A DNA stretch of 64,000 bases from Cytophagales bacterium (GTDB lineage Bacteria > Bacteroidota > Bacteroidia > Cytophagales > Cyclobacteriaceae). The notes under the pieces are model-generated. The model was given only the letters and a program-made list of their open reading frames with translations. It was not told the DNA's origin and made no database searches. How positions within the stretch are numbered: the first letter of the stretch is position 1; each line of letters opens with the position of its first letter. Positions 45,901 through 54,072 of this stretch are shown piece by piece. The stretch is taken from NCBI GenBank assembly GCA_033344775.1, contig JAWPMT010000005.1, positions 2,301,001-2,365,000 on the forward strand, written 5' to 3'. Made by a program: the position numbers and the translations under genes.

Positions 45901-47898
45901 CTCGCAGAAAGATCCAATGCAGCAGGCACCTTAAAATACAGCAGTCAAGCCCGAGCATTGGCCAAATTCTACTGGCAAGCGCTCGTACCAGAAAAGGAGC
46001 AGAAATCACTTCTGGACCAAATCAAATCAGCGGGAATCATTTTATCCGTATTCCCTGGTTCCAGAGAATTTGAGGGATTAATCGGAGATGTCAAATACGG
46101 AATGAGTACCAGTGGACTTCCCGATGATGTCCCGGAAAATATCACTTCTGAAGCTTCCAGGTATTTGTTCGATGAGCTTTCAACAAAAGATCATTTTCTC
46201 ATTAGTACCGCTGCTGACCAGTGCTTCATGGCTTTTCAAAAGTCTTTGAAGAGTAAAAAAGCAGAAACAAAATTCAAGCAATCCCTAAGTGGACTTAAAA
46301 ACAATCCTTTGTTGGGCTTACGAATGGCCAGCCATTGGGTACACGCCTTCATGACAGAAGAAGGCTCCTTCTCTTATGAACTTCTCTATGAGGTAGCCAA
46401 TCTGGCATTATTTCAGGACCATAACTCCTCTTATGTCAGCAACGTTTCATTGGCCGCCTCTCTTGAAGGGTTCAAAGGAAGTCATTCCATAATCAATGAA
46501 GGGAAATATGAATTCCATTTGAATGAATTTCGTCAACGACTAAGTGATTATAATCGTGAAATAGCACCGAAATTCTCAGAGTTACAACGCTTGAAAAAAG
46601 ACCTGACCATGAACTATCGCAGTGAATTAAAACTGGAAAGTTTTAAACCCAGGGTCCTGTCTTCTTTTGTGAGAAATAAGTTGATCGATCAGGTTTATTT
46701 CCCTTTGATCGGTGCTAACCTGGCTAAACAGATCGGAACTGCAGGCGAAGGAAAAAGAACGGACCTGATGGGATTGTTACTGTTGGTCTCCCCTCCGGGA
46801 TATGGCAAAACCACTTTGATGGAATACATCGCCAGCCGTTTGGGTGTGATTTTCATGAAGATCAATGGGCCTGCCATCGGACACGAAGTGACCTCAGTAG
46901 ATCCAGCCGATGCTCCGAATGCTGCCTCTGCGGAAGAACTCCAAAAACTGAACTTGTCTTTTGAAATGGGCAATAATGTGATGATCTACCTTGACGACAT
47001 CCAGCATTGCAATCCGGAGTTCCTTCAAAAATTCATCTCCATGTGCGATGCACAACGAAAAATTGAAGGGGTTTATAAAGGAAAAACAAAAACCTACGAC
47101 TTCCGGGGCAAGAAAGTTTGTGTGGTTATGGCCGGAAACCCATACACAGAAAGTGGTGAGAAATTTCAGATTCCTGACATGCTCTCTAATCGGGCGGACG
47201 TCTACAATCTGGGTGATGTAATTGGGGATACGGAAGAAGTATTCAAATTGAGTTACATCGAAAACTCACTGACCTCCAATCCGATTTTGAGCAAACTGGC
47301 GGCAAGAAGCCTTGACGATGTTCATTCCCTGATCAAAATGACGGAAACAGGAACCAGTGAAGGTCTGAAATTTGAAGTGAATCATACGGCAGAAGAACTG
47401 CAGGAATATGCCGCGGTTCTCAAGCACATGATGAAAGTAAGAGATGTAGTTTTAAAGGTGAACTTACTCTACATCGAATCTGCTGCCATGGCCGATGAAT
47501 ACCGAACGGAGCCACCATTCAAGCTTCAGGGCTCGTACCGGGACATGAACAAAATCGTGGAAAAGTTACTCCCCATGATGAATGAAGATGAATTAGAAAC
47601 TGTGATCCAATCCCATTATGAAAATGAAGCACAAACACTGACTTCCAACGCTGAAGCCAATTTGCTGCGGTTCAATTTACTCACCGGCATCATGACGGAT
47701 GGGGAGCAAGAAAGATGGCAACTCATTTTGGAACGGTTCGCCACGCGTCAGAAACAGAAGGGTTACGGCCAAAACGCACAATTAGCTGAAGGGTTGGAGA
47801 ACATCGCCGATAGCTTAAAAGCAATTGAAGATCAGATCAAATCGGTGAAACAGGTAAGTGTGCGAAAAACTTCAGGAAGCAGGAAGAAAGCGGAGTAG
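42967..47898 (+). CDS. Giant AAA ATPase of the flotillin locus ('DNA repair ATPase' type)
   Basis: 1643 residues, no signal peptide. Residues 1-~430: beta-rich propeller-like region (repeated short strands such as GNNFLFGYNVMV, SRLILIKAKPYQEEERYLVF-type). ~430-860: coiled-coil. ~880-1230: helical middle. ~1265-1500: AAA+ domain with Walker A PPGYGKTTL (~1276), Walker B MIYLDDIQH (~1340), sensor 1 VVMAGNPYTESG (~1390). C-terminal ~150 helical with basic end. The name in databases is 'DNA repair ATPase', but the chemistry is untested. Invariable company is a flotillin and OB-fold protein, so an ATP-driven membrane stress or conflict device is likely. Confidence 0.85.
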   Translation: MADENPQNALEGGTYELLRNRILNKTKALKTTLSNLNEERKRVFGTIETKVLATDRITTANNCIPWDMHAIGNNFLFGYNVMVGLRSELKPTDVFAYFEFRDDQTFHELPLESLLKDQIFLDDFQKLYKYYKHTQFLRFAIDGPFMHMVFRIGQDVNDIKTFKWELKNSELVYVDNRSDHEYKFPAQHEFQWNRTRREDFREGEHPHISIKDRVFVETVGGDLTVKIEDNTQDGEGIYSEDVANKQQTLADGEFHFSEIGSLILIKAKPYQEEERYLVFNEKLKEVKRIDAISSSCILLPDDHGLIFSNGYYLQSGEYKQFDYDVQDMLFERKITSLNGEDFLYVFYNRPQGIFLLLSYNIIAQKVENPIICHGFTIFENGEMCIFRADEEPKKHHTIQIWQTPFTGPNFQAAEKTDSFLQKIGNKDVVRAMAECQDIINLINKEEIYTDLYIDVIKKATDVIDSYHWLAKEEQYNLAKPLADIRQVAESAVDEYEKVRKIKENSLKRVTELAKKQSDVLKKSKASFGNIIHYVDLLTEVREVRGEIISAKDLRYVDVAKLETFDEELAQSSDNISQSCVRFLMQDHSLAPFIEKVDDFEKKIEKISKVIEADKLKSAGEQVASELDLLIDTVSNLKISDTTQTTRIIELISDLYSSYNQVKAKLVNKRKSLLSTEGKAEFSATIKLLEQSVTNYLDICDTPEKCEEYLTKLIVQIEELEGKFSEFDEFLEVISAKREEIYNAFEARKLYLTEQRNKKANQLFQAAERVLGAIRNKSGTLKSKDEINAYFAADLMVEKVRSISKQLVESGDTVKSDDLLSQLKTIREEIQRKLRDQQDLFTDGGNVINMGNHKFFTNNLALDLSLVVKQQVPHYHLVGTDFFEAIAHPQLLSLGHFWDQTLISENESVYRSEYLAFLIFQGLEGTTSLEDLEEYDLPTYTNLDDEAKTELIQRVMTSRYDEGYVKGIHEYDTKLILDVLAERSNAAGTLKYSSQARALAKFYWQALVPEKEQKSLLDQIKSAGIILSVFPGSREFEGLIGDVKYGMSTSGLPDDVPENITSEASRYLFDELSTKDHFLISTAADQCFMAFQKSLKSKKAETKFKQSLSGLKNNPLLGLRMASHWVHAFMTEEGSFSYELLYEVANLALFQDHNSSYVSNVSLAASLEGFKGSHSIINEGKYEFHLNEFRQRLSDYNREIAPKFSELQRLKKDLTMNYRSELKLESFKPRVLSSFVRNKLIDQVYFPLIGANLAKQIGTAGEGKRTDLMGLLLLVSPPGYGKTTLMEYIASRLGVIFMKINGPAIGHEVTSVDPADAPNAASAEELQKLNLSFEMGNNVMIYLDDIQHCNPEFLQKFISMCDAQRKIEGVYKGKTKTYDFRGKKVCVVMAGNPYTESGEKFQIPDMLSNRADVYNLGDVIGDTEEVFKLSYIENSLTSNPILSKLAARSLDDVHSLIKMTETGTSEGLKFEVNHTAEELQEYAAVLKHMMKVRDVVLKVNLLYIESAAMADEYRTEPPFKLQGSYRDMNKIVEKLLPMMNEDELETVIQSHYENEAQTLTSNAEANLLRFNLLTGIMTDGEQERWQLILERFATRQKQKGYGQNAQLAEGLENIADSLKAIEDQIKSVKQVSVRKTSGSRKKAE

Positions 47899-47967
47899 GA
47901 TACTTCATAAAACTCCGCTTCAAAAAATTGTCTAAGTCCATCATTTTTTGCTAGGGGAATATCATTG

Positions 47968-48768
47968 TCAATTGGCTAGCTTGAAGATGATTGGGATCGT
48001 TCGATAAACCCGGACATTACGTCCTCGCTGCTTCCCGGGCTCCCAGTTGGGTACTGTAGTCAAAACGCGAATGGCTTCTTCATCACAACTACTACCAATT
48101 CCCTTTAAGACTTTGAAATTGGTGAGCCCCCCATCCTTCTCAATCACAAACTGTACAAATACCTTTCCCTCTACCCTGTTCTTCAGTGCATCTTTGGGGT
48201 AATCCAGATTTTCAGCTAGAAAGCGATAGAATGCGGCATATCCTCCAATTGGCTCTGGCAATGTTTCTACGATATCAAAGATTTCGTCCACTTTTTCCTC
48301 TTCTATTTCCACCTCTTCAAAAACAACTTCCTCCACAACCATGTTTTCGGTCATTTCCACATCAATTTCTACCTTCAAGTCTTCGATTACCTCCGTGTCG
48401 TTGGCTACTTCTGTGATGACCTGTGGAATGTTTTGCGTGGGTGGCGGTGGCGGAGGTGGTTGTTCCGTAAGCGGAATTTCAGCCATCATTTCAATATCAT
48501 TCTCGCCTCCGTCCATGACAATCATTGGAGTATCATCCTGCACTTTGTGCTCAAAAGCAAGTATGATTAAAAACAAACTCAAGCTCAATCCCACAAAAAA
48601 GTAAAGCAGTTTCTCTCGCTTTTCTTTCTGTGCTTTTTGAGTTTTGATCTCGAGTAAATCCTGATAAGCTGTTTTGTCAGCGATTTTCTGTTTTCGATGA
48701 AGTGCTATCGGACGATCTACCAGCAGATGCTCCATAGCACCCACTGCTTTTTTCTCTAATACTTCCAT
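47968..48768 (-). CDS. TonB-family energy transducer
   Basis: 266 residues. N-terminal ~60 residues cytoplasmic and charged, one transmembrane helix (LLYFFVGLSLSLFLIILAFE), then a Pro/Glu-rich periplasmic spacer with PPPPPPP and many Glu/Val pairs, and the TonB C-terminal domain (GGYAAFYRFLAENLDYP ... VRVYRTIPIIFKLAN). It links the proton-motive force to outer-membrane TonB-dependent receptors. Longer N-terminus than E. coli TonB, as usual in Bacteroidota. It converges with the ATPase gene. Confidence 0.9.
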   Translation of the reverse strand: MEVLEKKAVGAMEHLLVDRPIALHRKQKIADKTAYQDLLEIKTQKAQKEKREKLLYFFVGLSLSLFLIILAFEHKVQDDTPMIVMDGGENDIEMMAEIPLTEQPPPPPPPTQNIPQVITEVANDTEVIEDLKVEIDVEMTENMVVEEVVFEEVEIEEEKVDEIFDIVETLPEPIGGYAAFYRFLAENLDYPKDALKNRVEGKVFVQFVIEKDGGLTNFKVLKGIGSSCDEEAIRVLTTVPNWEPGKQRGRNVRVYRTIPIIFKLAN

Positions 48769-48934
48769 GACTTCCTGGGTTTTGGTTGAAATCAGGAACA
48801 GTCTTGCTAAGTGGCAATCCCTGATTTATGATGGACCCAAGGTATGGTAGTTTTTTACTGAGAGAAATGAGATTTAATGGCTGAAATAGTGACTTACGTC
48901 AGCCATCAATCCTTAAGAAAATAAAGACAGTTGC

Positions 48935-49261
48935 TTATACTGAGAAGCTCTCGCCACAACCGCAAGTTCGGGAGGCATTAGGGTTGACAAACTGGAAGCC
49001 TTTGCCATTGAGACCATCGGAGAAATCTAAAGTAGTACCTAAAAGGTACAGCAGGCTTTTCTTGTCAACGATCACTTTGACGCCATTGTCCTCAAATACA
49101 TCATCTGAATCGTTGATCTTATCATCAAACTCCAGGTCATACATCAAACCAGAACAACCACCACCTTTGACCGCTACACGTACGTTGTGCTGTGCGCTAT
49201 GTCCTTCTTCCTTTCTCAGGACCATCAACTGGTCTTTTGCTTTTTCAGTGACACTAATCAT
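48935..49261 (-). CDS. A-type iron-sulfur carrier (IscA/ErpA/SufA family)
   Basis: 108 residues. The three conserved cysteines are present: one in [13 protein letters not shown] (~Cys36) and two in the C-terminal CGCGESF. A-type carriers deliver Fe-S clusters to target enzymes. Starts at 49261 and is divergent from the epimerase gene, with a ~90-base shared promoter region. Confidence 0.93.
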   Translation of the reverse strand: MISVTEKAKDQLMVLRKEEGHSAQHNVRVAVKGGGCSGLMYDLEFDDKINDSDDVFEDNGVKVIVDKKSLLYLLGTTLDFSDGLNGKGFQFVNPNASRTCGCGESFSV

Positions 49262-49351
49262 ATGCTGTTCTCCTTAATGATGAATAAAGTTAATTGATTC
49301 GATGAAGGAAAAGTTTCCCCATTTTTGCAAAGTTAATCACAAAAGCGAAAA

Positions 49352-49753
49352 ATGATAAAAGTCGAACATATCGGAATTGCTGTAAAAAACCTTGCTGAGG
49401 TAAACGATCTGTATGCCAAACTCTTTGACCGGGCACATTATAAGCAGGAAGAAGTAGCCTCTGAAGGAGTCAGCACATCATTTTTTCAAATGGGTGAGAC
49501 CAAGATTGAGTTTTTGGAATCCACTGCTGAAGACGGCCCTATTTCCAAATACATCAACAAAAAAGGAGAAGGCATTCACCACATCGCTTTTGAAGTAGCA
49601 GACATTGAAAAAGAAATGGCGCGATTGCAAGAAGAGGGTTTTCAGTTGATCAACGAAGCTCCAAAAAAAGGAGCTGATAATAAACTAGTAGCCTTTATTC
49701 ATCCCAAATCCACTAACGGCGTATTGGTAGAACTTTGCCAGGAGATCAAATAA
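49352..49753 (+). CDS. Methylmalonyl-CoA epimerase
   Basis: 133 residues of the VOC fold: first module HIGIAVKNL (His6 metal ligand), second module HHIAFEVADIE, then LVELCQE with the terminal Glu ligand. It converts (2S)- to (2R)-methylmalonyl-CoA, part of propionate and odd-chain/branched amino-acid metabolism. One base separates it from thiL, so the genes are co-transcribed even though the pathways differ. Confidence 0.93.
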   Translation: MIKVEHIGIAVKNLAEVNDLYAKLFDRAHYKQEEVASEGVSTSFFQMGETKIEFLESTAEDGPISKYINKKGEGIHHIAFEVADIEKEMARLQEEGFQLINEAPKKGADNKLVAFIHPKSTNGVLVELCQEIK

Positions 49754-49754
49754 C

Positions 49755-50786
49755 ATGGAAGAAAAACGTACAGAAATTGGAGAATTGGGTGAATTCGGAC
49801 TGATCGATCGATTGAGTTCAAAATTCACCCCTGAAAACGACCAAACGGTCAAAGGAATTGGGGACGATGCAGCAGTCATTTCTTCCTCCGAAGGGCAGCT
49901 GACTTTGCTTTCTTCTGACATGTTACTGGAAGGCATTCACTTTGACCTGGCTTACATGCCGCTTCAACACCTTGGCTACAAAGCCATTGCAGTGAATGTA
50001 TCTGACATTGCATCCATGAATGGTATTCCTAAACAAGTCACGGTAAATCTCGGGTTAAGTAATCGCTTCTCGGTGGAGGCCATCGAAATGATCTACAAGG
50101 GCATCAAAAGTGCCTGTGAAGAATATAAGGTAGACCTGGTTGGTGGAGATACGACGGCTTCCCGAACTGGATTGGTGATCTCTGTCTCGGTTTTAGGTGA
50201 AACCAATGCAGAAAAAATCACTTATCGCAATACTGCGGCCAAGTCAGACATTGTATGTGTAAGCGGTGATCTGGGTGCTGCTTATATTGGATTACAGGTG
50301 CTCGAACGAGAAAAACAAGAATACCTGGCTAATCCCGACATGCAGCCACAGATTGAAAAGTATGACCATGTGGTAGGCAGGCAGTTGCGACCCAAAGCAC
50401 GCATGGACATCATTCATGAATTGGCGGAGCTGAACATTGTCCCCACTTCCATGATTGATATTTCTGATGGATTGGTATCGGAACTTTTCCATCTCTGTAA
50501 ACAGTCTGATCTGGGCGTTTCAATTTACGAAGACAAACTCCCCATTGGCGAACAGACCTTTTCCACCGCGGCAGAATTTTCCATCGACCCCAATACTTGT
50601 GCTTTGAATGGCGGAGAAGATTATGAGCTACTTTTCACCCTAAAGCAAGAGGATTTTGAGAAGATCAAAAATCATGAGGACATTCACACCATTGGTTACA
50701 TGCATGAAAAGGAAAAAGGCAAAGTAATGGTGACCAGAAGCCAAAATGTAATGGAACTCCAGGCACAGGGGTGGGTGCATTTTTAA
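49755..50786 (+). CDS. thiL: Thiamine-monophosphate kinase
   Basis: 343 residues, PurM-like fold. GIGDDAAVI (Mg-ATP site), SDMLLEGIHFDL, GYKAIAVNVSDIASMNG, DLVGGDTTASRTGL, VCVSGDLGAAYIGLQ, PTSMIDISDGL and LNGGEDYELLFTL are the family blocks in order. It phosphorylates thiamine monophosphate to the active diphosphate cofactor. Length is usual. Translation start ATG one base after the epimerase stop. Confidence 0.95.
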   Translation: MEEKRTEIGELGEFGLIDRLSSKFTPENDQTVKGIGDDAAVISSSEGQLTLLSSDMLLEGIHFDLAYMPLQHLGYKAIAVNVSDIASMNGIPKQVTVNLGLSNRFSVEAIEMIYKGIKSACEEYKVDLVGGDTTASRTGLVISVSVLGETNAEKITYRNTAAKSDIVCVSGDLGAAYIGLQVLEREKQEYLANPDMQPQIEKYDHVVGRQLRPKARMDIIHELAELNIVPTSMIDISDGLVSELFHLCKQSDLGVSIYEDKLPIGEQTFSTAAEFSIDPNTCALNGGEDYELLFTLKQEDFEKIKNHEDIHTIGYMHEKEKGKVMVTRSQNVMELQAQGWVHF

Positions 50787-51278
50787 TCATGCTAACATGG
50801 TATGCAAACTGATATTTTGATATCACTTAAAATAACCACGTATCTGCACCTATTCGTTTTTGGGTTTTAAATTTTTGGCGTTTAAGTGCTTGCAAGGGAA
50901 TATCAAGATTGTTCTTGCGAGCAATGCTAGAAGCGCTACTCAACTTCAGATAAATAAGAATCCTTATCGATGGCTCTCCAGAGCCAGTGCAGCTCACTTA
51001 TCACAAAGCAATTCTCAGCCAAATCCTAAGAACTTCAAACGTAAGATTAATAGCTACTGATGGTCAGCAGTCATTGATAAGTACGGTAGTGGCAATGGCA
51101 AAAGCCATTCAGCCTTGTTCAGATGTTTTGCCCTACTAATGAAGAATTGAAAAAATGAGCTTAAAAAACAAAGCCCGCACTTGGCGGGCAATGACTCAAT
51201 TCAACCTAAATAGATCTTCAACAATGTCTTAAAAAGGGGCCACACCTTATGATGATGCAGCCCCTGGGCGGTGTGTTA
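50787..51278. other. Gene-free spacer, contains a terminator
   Basis: Nearly 500 bases without a supported gene; a 66-codon plus-strand frame from a TTG (50860-51060) has no protein-like pattern. The minus-strand terminator at 51160-51189 belongs to the next gene. Hairpin GGGGC/GCCCC near 51236-51269 may be its second part. Nothing else recognised. Confidence 0.45.
51160..51189 (-). terminator. Terminator of the receiver-like gene
   Basis: Stem GCCCGC (51173-51178) / GCGGGC (51184-51189), five-base loop. On the minus strand it is followed by TTTGTTTTTTAA, a good T tract. It lies ~90 bases after the stop of the minus-strand gene at 51279-51722. Confidence 0.75.
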
Positions 51279-51722
51279 TTATAAGCGGTAGTCCGAAGAC
51301 CCCAATCGATCGTGATACGTAGCAACCGCATCACTCTTTTTCTCCAACTGCTCGTCGATCATGACGAATAATTTTTGCTCCATTCTTTCCTCAGTGATTG
51401 GTTCAGCAAGGTAAGCGGCAGCGCCTAATATCTTCGCGTCTCTTCTTCGGAGGGCACTAAAAGCCTGGTCGTAGACCACTATTGGTACCTGAAGAGATAA
51501 CGATGCACAATACATCGCCAATTCGTCATAAAGCGGGCGCTCCATTCCGGCGCAACAAATAATCAAAGTAGGCATCTCAAAACCTTTGCTGCTTCTGAAT
51601 TTCAAGCCAGCAACAGCTTCTTCTTGATTTTCATACTGGGTTACCTGAGCGTCTAGCGCTTCCAGGGCCTCATTGAATGGAGAGAACCCGATGGTTGCGA
51701 TTTCTACTTTAAATGGATTCAT
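51279..51722 (-). CDS. Receiver-like (pseudo-response-regulator) domain protein
   Basis: 147 residues, a single alpha/beta domain. The end (DAKILGAAAYLAEPITEERMEQKL) follows the GA..YL.KP helix-5 pattern of response-regulator receivers, but the conserved Lys is Glu/absent (AEP) and the phospho-acceptor Asp is not where expected (LIICCAGM replaces the .VLLDxxMP strand). It is probably a receiver fold that cannot be phosphorylated, or an unrelated Rossmann-like fold. Function unknown, stand-alone gene. Confidence 0.6.
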   Translation of the reverse strand: MNPFKVEIATIGFSPFNEALEALDAQVTQYENQEEAVAGLKFRSSKGFEMPTLIICCAGMERPLYDELAMYCASLSLQVPIVVYDQAFSALRRRDAKILGAAAYLAEPITEERMEQKLFVMIDEQLEKKSDAVATYHDRLGSSDYRL

Positions 51723-51882
51723 TTCGGTCTATAGTCTTAGCTGATTCGAAGGTAGTTGGATCACACCCTATCATAGCCATGAAATAGATGACCGGAACGC
51801 ATTTATCGATTATTGGAAAAATGAGTCGATTATTGGAAACCAACAACCCACTAGTCTGCTATTCCTCACTAACTTTCCTGAT

Positions 51883-52125
51883 ATGAATAACCGCGCCATT
51901 TGTCATCAGGCTTTGAAGCTAGACAAAGAAGGAGACTGGCAGGGTGCCCACGATCTGGTCGATCAACTCGGTGGTCAGGACGCTGCATGGGTACACGCTT
52001 ACCTACACCGAAAAGAAGGTGATCAGTGGAATGCTGATTATTGGTACCGACGAGCAGGTCAATCCAGTTTTAGTGGTTCCTTGGATGAAGAATGGGAACA
52101 ACTTTGGGAGTTGTTCTCTGATTAA
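51883..52125 (+). CDS. Small conserved hypothetical protein, TPR-like
   Basis: 80 residues: CHQALKLDKEGDWQGAHDLVDQ, then DAAWVHAYLHRKEGDQWNADYWYRRAGQ. Two helix pairs with TPR-like spacing and conserved Trp/Tyr. Starts at an ATG and overlaps cysM (opposite strand) by four bases at its end. Similar short proteins occur in other bacteria without known role. Confidence 0.65.
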   Translation: MNNRAICHQALKLDKEGDWQGAHDLVDQLGGQDAAWVHAYLHRKEGDQWNADYWYRRAGQSSFSGSLDEEWEQLWELFSD

Positions 52126-53033
52126 GCTTTAAACAAATCCGAACTCAAATACCGATCTCCCCGATCACATACAATCGAAACGATGGTCGCGGGCGCTTTG
52201 AGAGATTGTGCCAATTGCACTACCGCATGCTGAACGCCCCCGCTACTCATACCGGCAAAAACGCCAGTTTCTGCCGCTAATCGACGTGTCATTTCTATGG
52301 CCTGATCCCGATTCACATACAAGATCTCATCCACTCTGCTCGCATCAAAGATCGCAGGCAGAAACTCCGGGGACCATTTTCTGATGCCAGGAATTTGGGA
52401 TCCTTCCTCTGGCTGCACACCCACGATCCGAATATCAGCATTCTGTTCTTTCAGGAACATGGAATTTCCCATGATCGTACCTGTCGTACCCATACTGGCC
52501 ACAAAGTGTGTAATTCCGCCTTCCGTATCGCGCCAGATCTCAGGTCCGGTCGTTTTATAATGGGCCAGGTAATTATCGGGATTGGCAAATTGATTGAGTG
52601 AAAAATAGCCTTCTTCAGCGACCATTTGATCCGCTACGGTTCGGGAATATTCAATGGTACCTTCTGCTTTGGTCAGGATCACTTTCGCACCATAAGCCCG
52701 CATGGTATCAATTCGTTCCTGCGTGGAATTCTCAGGCATGATCAACGTAATGTCCAGGTTGAAGGATGAAGCTACCATGGCCAGCGCGATCCCGGTATTA
52801 CCACTGGTGGCTTCCACCAATTTGGAATCTGGCTTGATGTCTCCACGAACCAAAGCTTCATTGATCATATTGAAAGCCGGCCGATCTTTGACACTACCAC
52901 CGGGGTTATTCCCTTCCAATTTACCATAGACGGTTACATGGTCCGGGATCTCCGGAAGATTGATCTTCACCAGAGGGGTGTTACCGATGAGTTGTCCGAT
53001 GTTTCCAGCAAGTGCCGAATTTGATTTTTCCAT
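52122..53033 (-). CDS. cysM: Cysteine synthase B
   Basis: 303 residues, PLP fold type II: NPGGSVKDRPAFNMI (with the PLP lysine in SVKDR), substrate loop EATSGNTGIALA, PLP-phosphate loop GTTGTIMGN, and PEEGSQIPGIRKW. Joins O-acetylserine with sulfide (or thiosulfate, for the CysM branch). Overlaps the upstream serine acetyltransferase stop by one base, so the two pathway steps are made from one transcript. Confidence 0.93.
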   Translation of the reverse strand: MEKSNSALAGNIGQLIGNTPLVKINLPEIPDHVTVYGKLEGNNPGGSVKDRPAFNMINEALVRGDIKPDSKLVEATSGNTGIALAMVASSFNLDITLIMPENSTQERIDTMRAYGAKVILTKAEGTIEYSRTVADQMVAEEGYFSLNQFANPDNYLAHYKTTGPEIWRDTEGGITHFVASMGTTGTIMGNSMFLKEQNADIRIVGVQPEEGSQIPGIRKWSPEFLPAIFDASRVDEILYVNRDQAIEMTRRLAAETGVFAGMSSGGVQHAVVQLAQSLKAPATIVSIVCDRGDRYLSSDLFKA

Positions 53034-53836
53034 TACAATGTTTTTATGAATTGGTGGTCAGATGTATGATAAACTCTTGAGTTCGGCAATACACTTTCCG
53101 TTATCCAGACACTTCCTCCGATGATGCTATTTTCTCCAATTTCTGTTTCACCACCAAGGATCGTAGCACCTGCATAGATCACTACCTGATCTTTGATGGT
53201 AGGATGACGTTTGATCGACGCCATGTTTTTATTTACACTTAAAGCGCCTAAGGTCACCCCTTGATAGATTTTGACATGATCGCCGATGACCGTAGTTTCA
53301 CCGATCACAACACCCGTTCCATGATCGATGCAGAAATAACGGCCTATCTGAGCCTTTGGATGAATGTCTATTCCCGTCTTTGAATGTGCATATTCGGTAA
53401 ATATCCTGGGTAGATAGGGCACATCAATGTGTGTCATGATATGGGCAATACGGTAAATCGCAATGGCCAGAAATCCAGGATAAGTCCGTATAACTTCTCT
53501 CAGGTCATTGGCTGCAGGATCGCCCTCTAATATCGCCTGAGCGTCTTCCAGACATAGGTCATAGACGGATTCCAGATCTTTGAAAAAGTATTCGCAAATA
53601 CTCAATACCTGTTGACTCTCACAAGCACGAGTTTTTTCCAGCAATTGCTCAAATGCCCGCTTGATCTCAGAGTATTCCAGTTCAAGTTCCTCTACTTTTG
53701 TCAGTCGAATGTTGTTGAGTTCCGGAAACAGAAACTGCAGCAACCGAACTAAAAAGGAATCAATTTCCTCCGATCCAGGCAGGGCTTTCGGCCGATCATG
53801 AGAGGCCGCGATTTTCTTTAAGAAGTTCGAATCCAT
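53033..53836 (-). CDS. cysE: Serine O-acetyltransferase
   Basis: 267 residues. The N-terminal ~150 residues are helical. The C-terminal left-handed beta helix has the hexapeptide repeats (IDIHPKAQIGRYFCIDHGTGVVIGETTVIGDHVKIYQGVTLGA type; catalytic His in DHGTG and the HPTIKDQVVIYAGATILG rungs). It makes O-acetylserine for CysM next door. Longer N-terminus than E. coli CysE, as usual in Bacteroidota. Its C-terminus lacks the long tail used for binding cysteine synthase. Confidence 0.92.
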   Translation of the reverse strand: MDSNFLKKIAASHDRPKALPGSEEIDSFLVRLLQFLFPELNNIRLTKVEELELEYSEIKRAFEQLLEKTRACESQQVLSICEYFFKDLESVYDLCLEDAQAILEGDPAANDLREVIRTYPGFLAIAIYRIAHIMTHIDVPYLPRIFTEYAHSKTGIDIHPKAQIGRYFCIDHGTGVVIGETTVIGDHVKIYQGVTLGALSVNKNMASIKRHPTIKDQVVIYAGATILGGETEIGENSIIGGSVWITESVLPNSRVYHTSDHQFIKTL

Positions 53837-54072
53837 AGAGGCTATTGTCCAACGTGTTCTTACAACGGTAATTATAAATCAGGAGTTCTAATAAATCTAT
53901 CATTTGCATGATCGTTCGGATAAAAACACGGAGAATAAATAATTAACCGGTGATTAACACTTTTTAACAATCCATACTACTTGAAAATACCATGTGTCAA
54001 CTTTATAATTGCGCTCGGTTGATCATTGAGGGTTAACCGATTGATTTACAGCATAATCCTAACAGATCTAAC

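Noticed and set aside
50860-51060. 66-codon frame after thiL
   Set aside because: TTG start without ribosome-binding site, composition not protein-like, no relation to neighbours.
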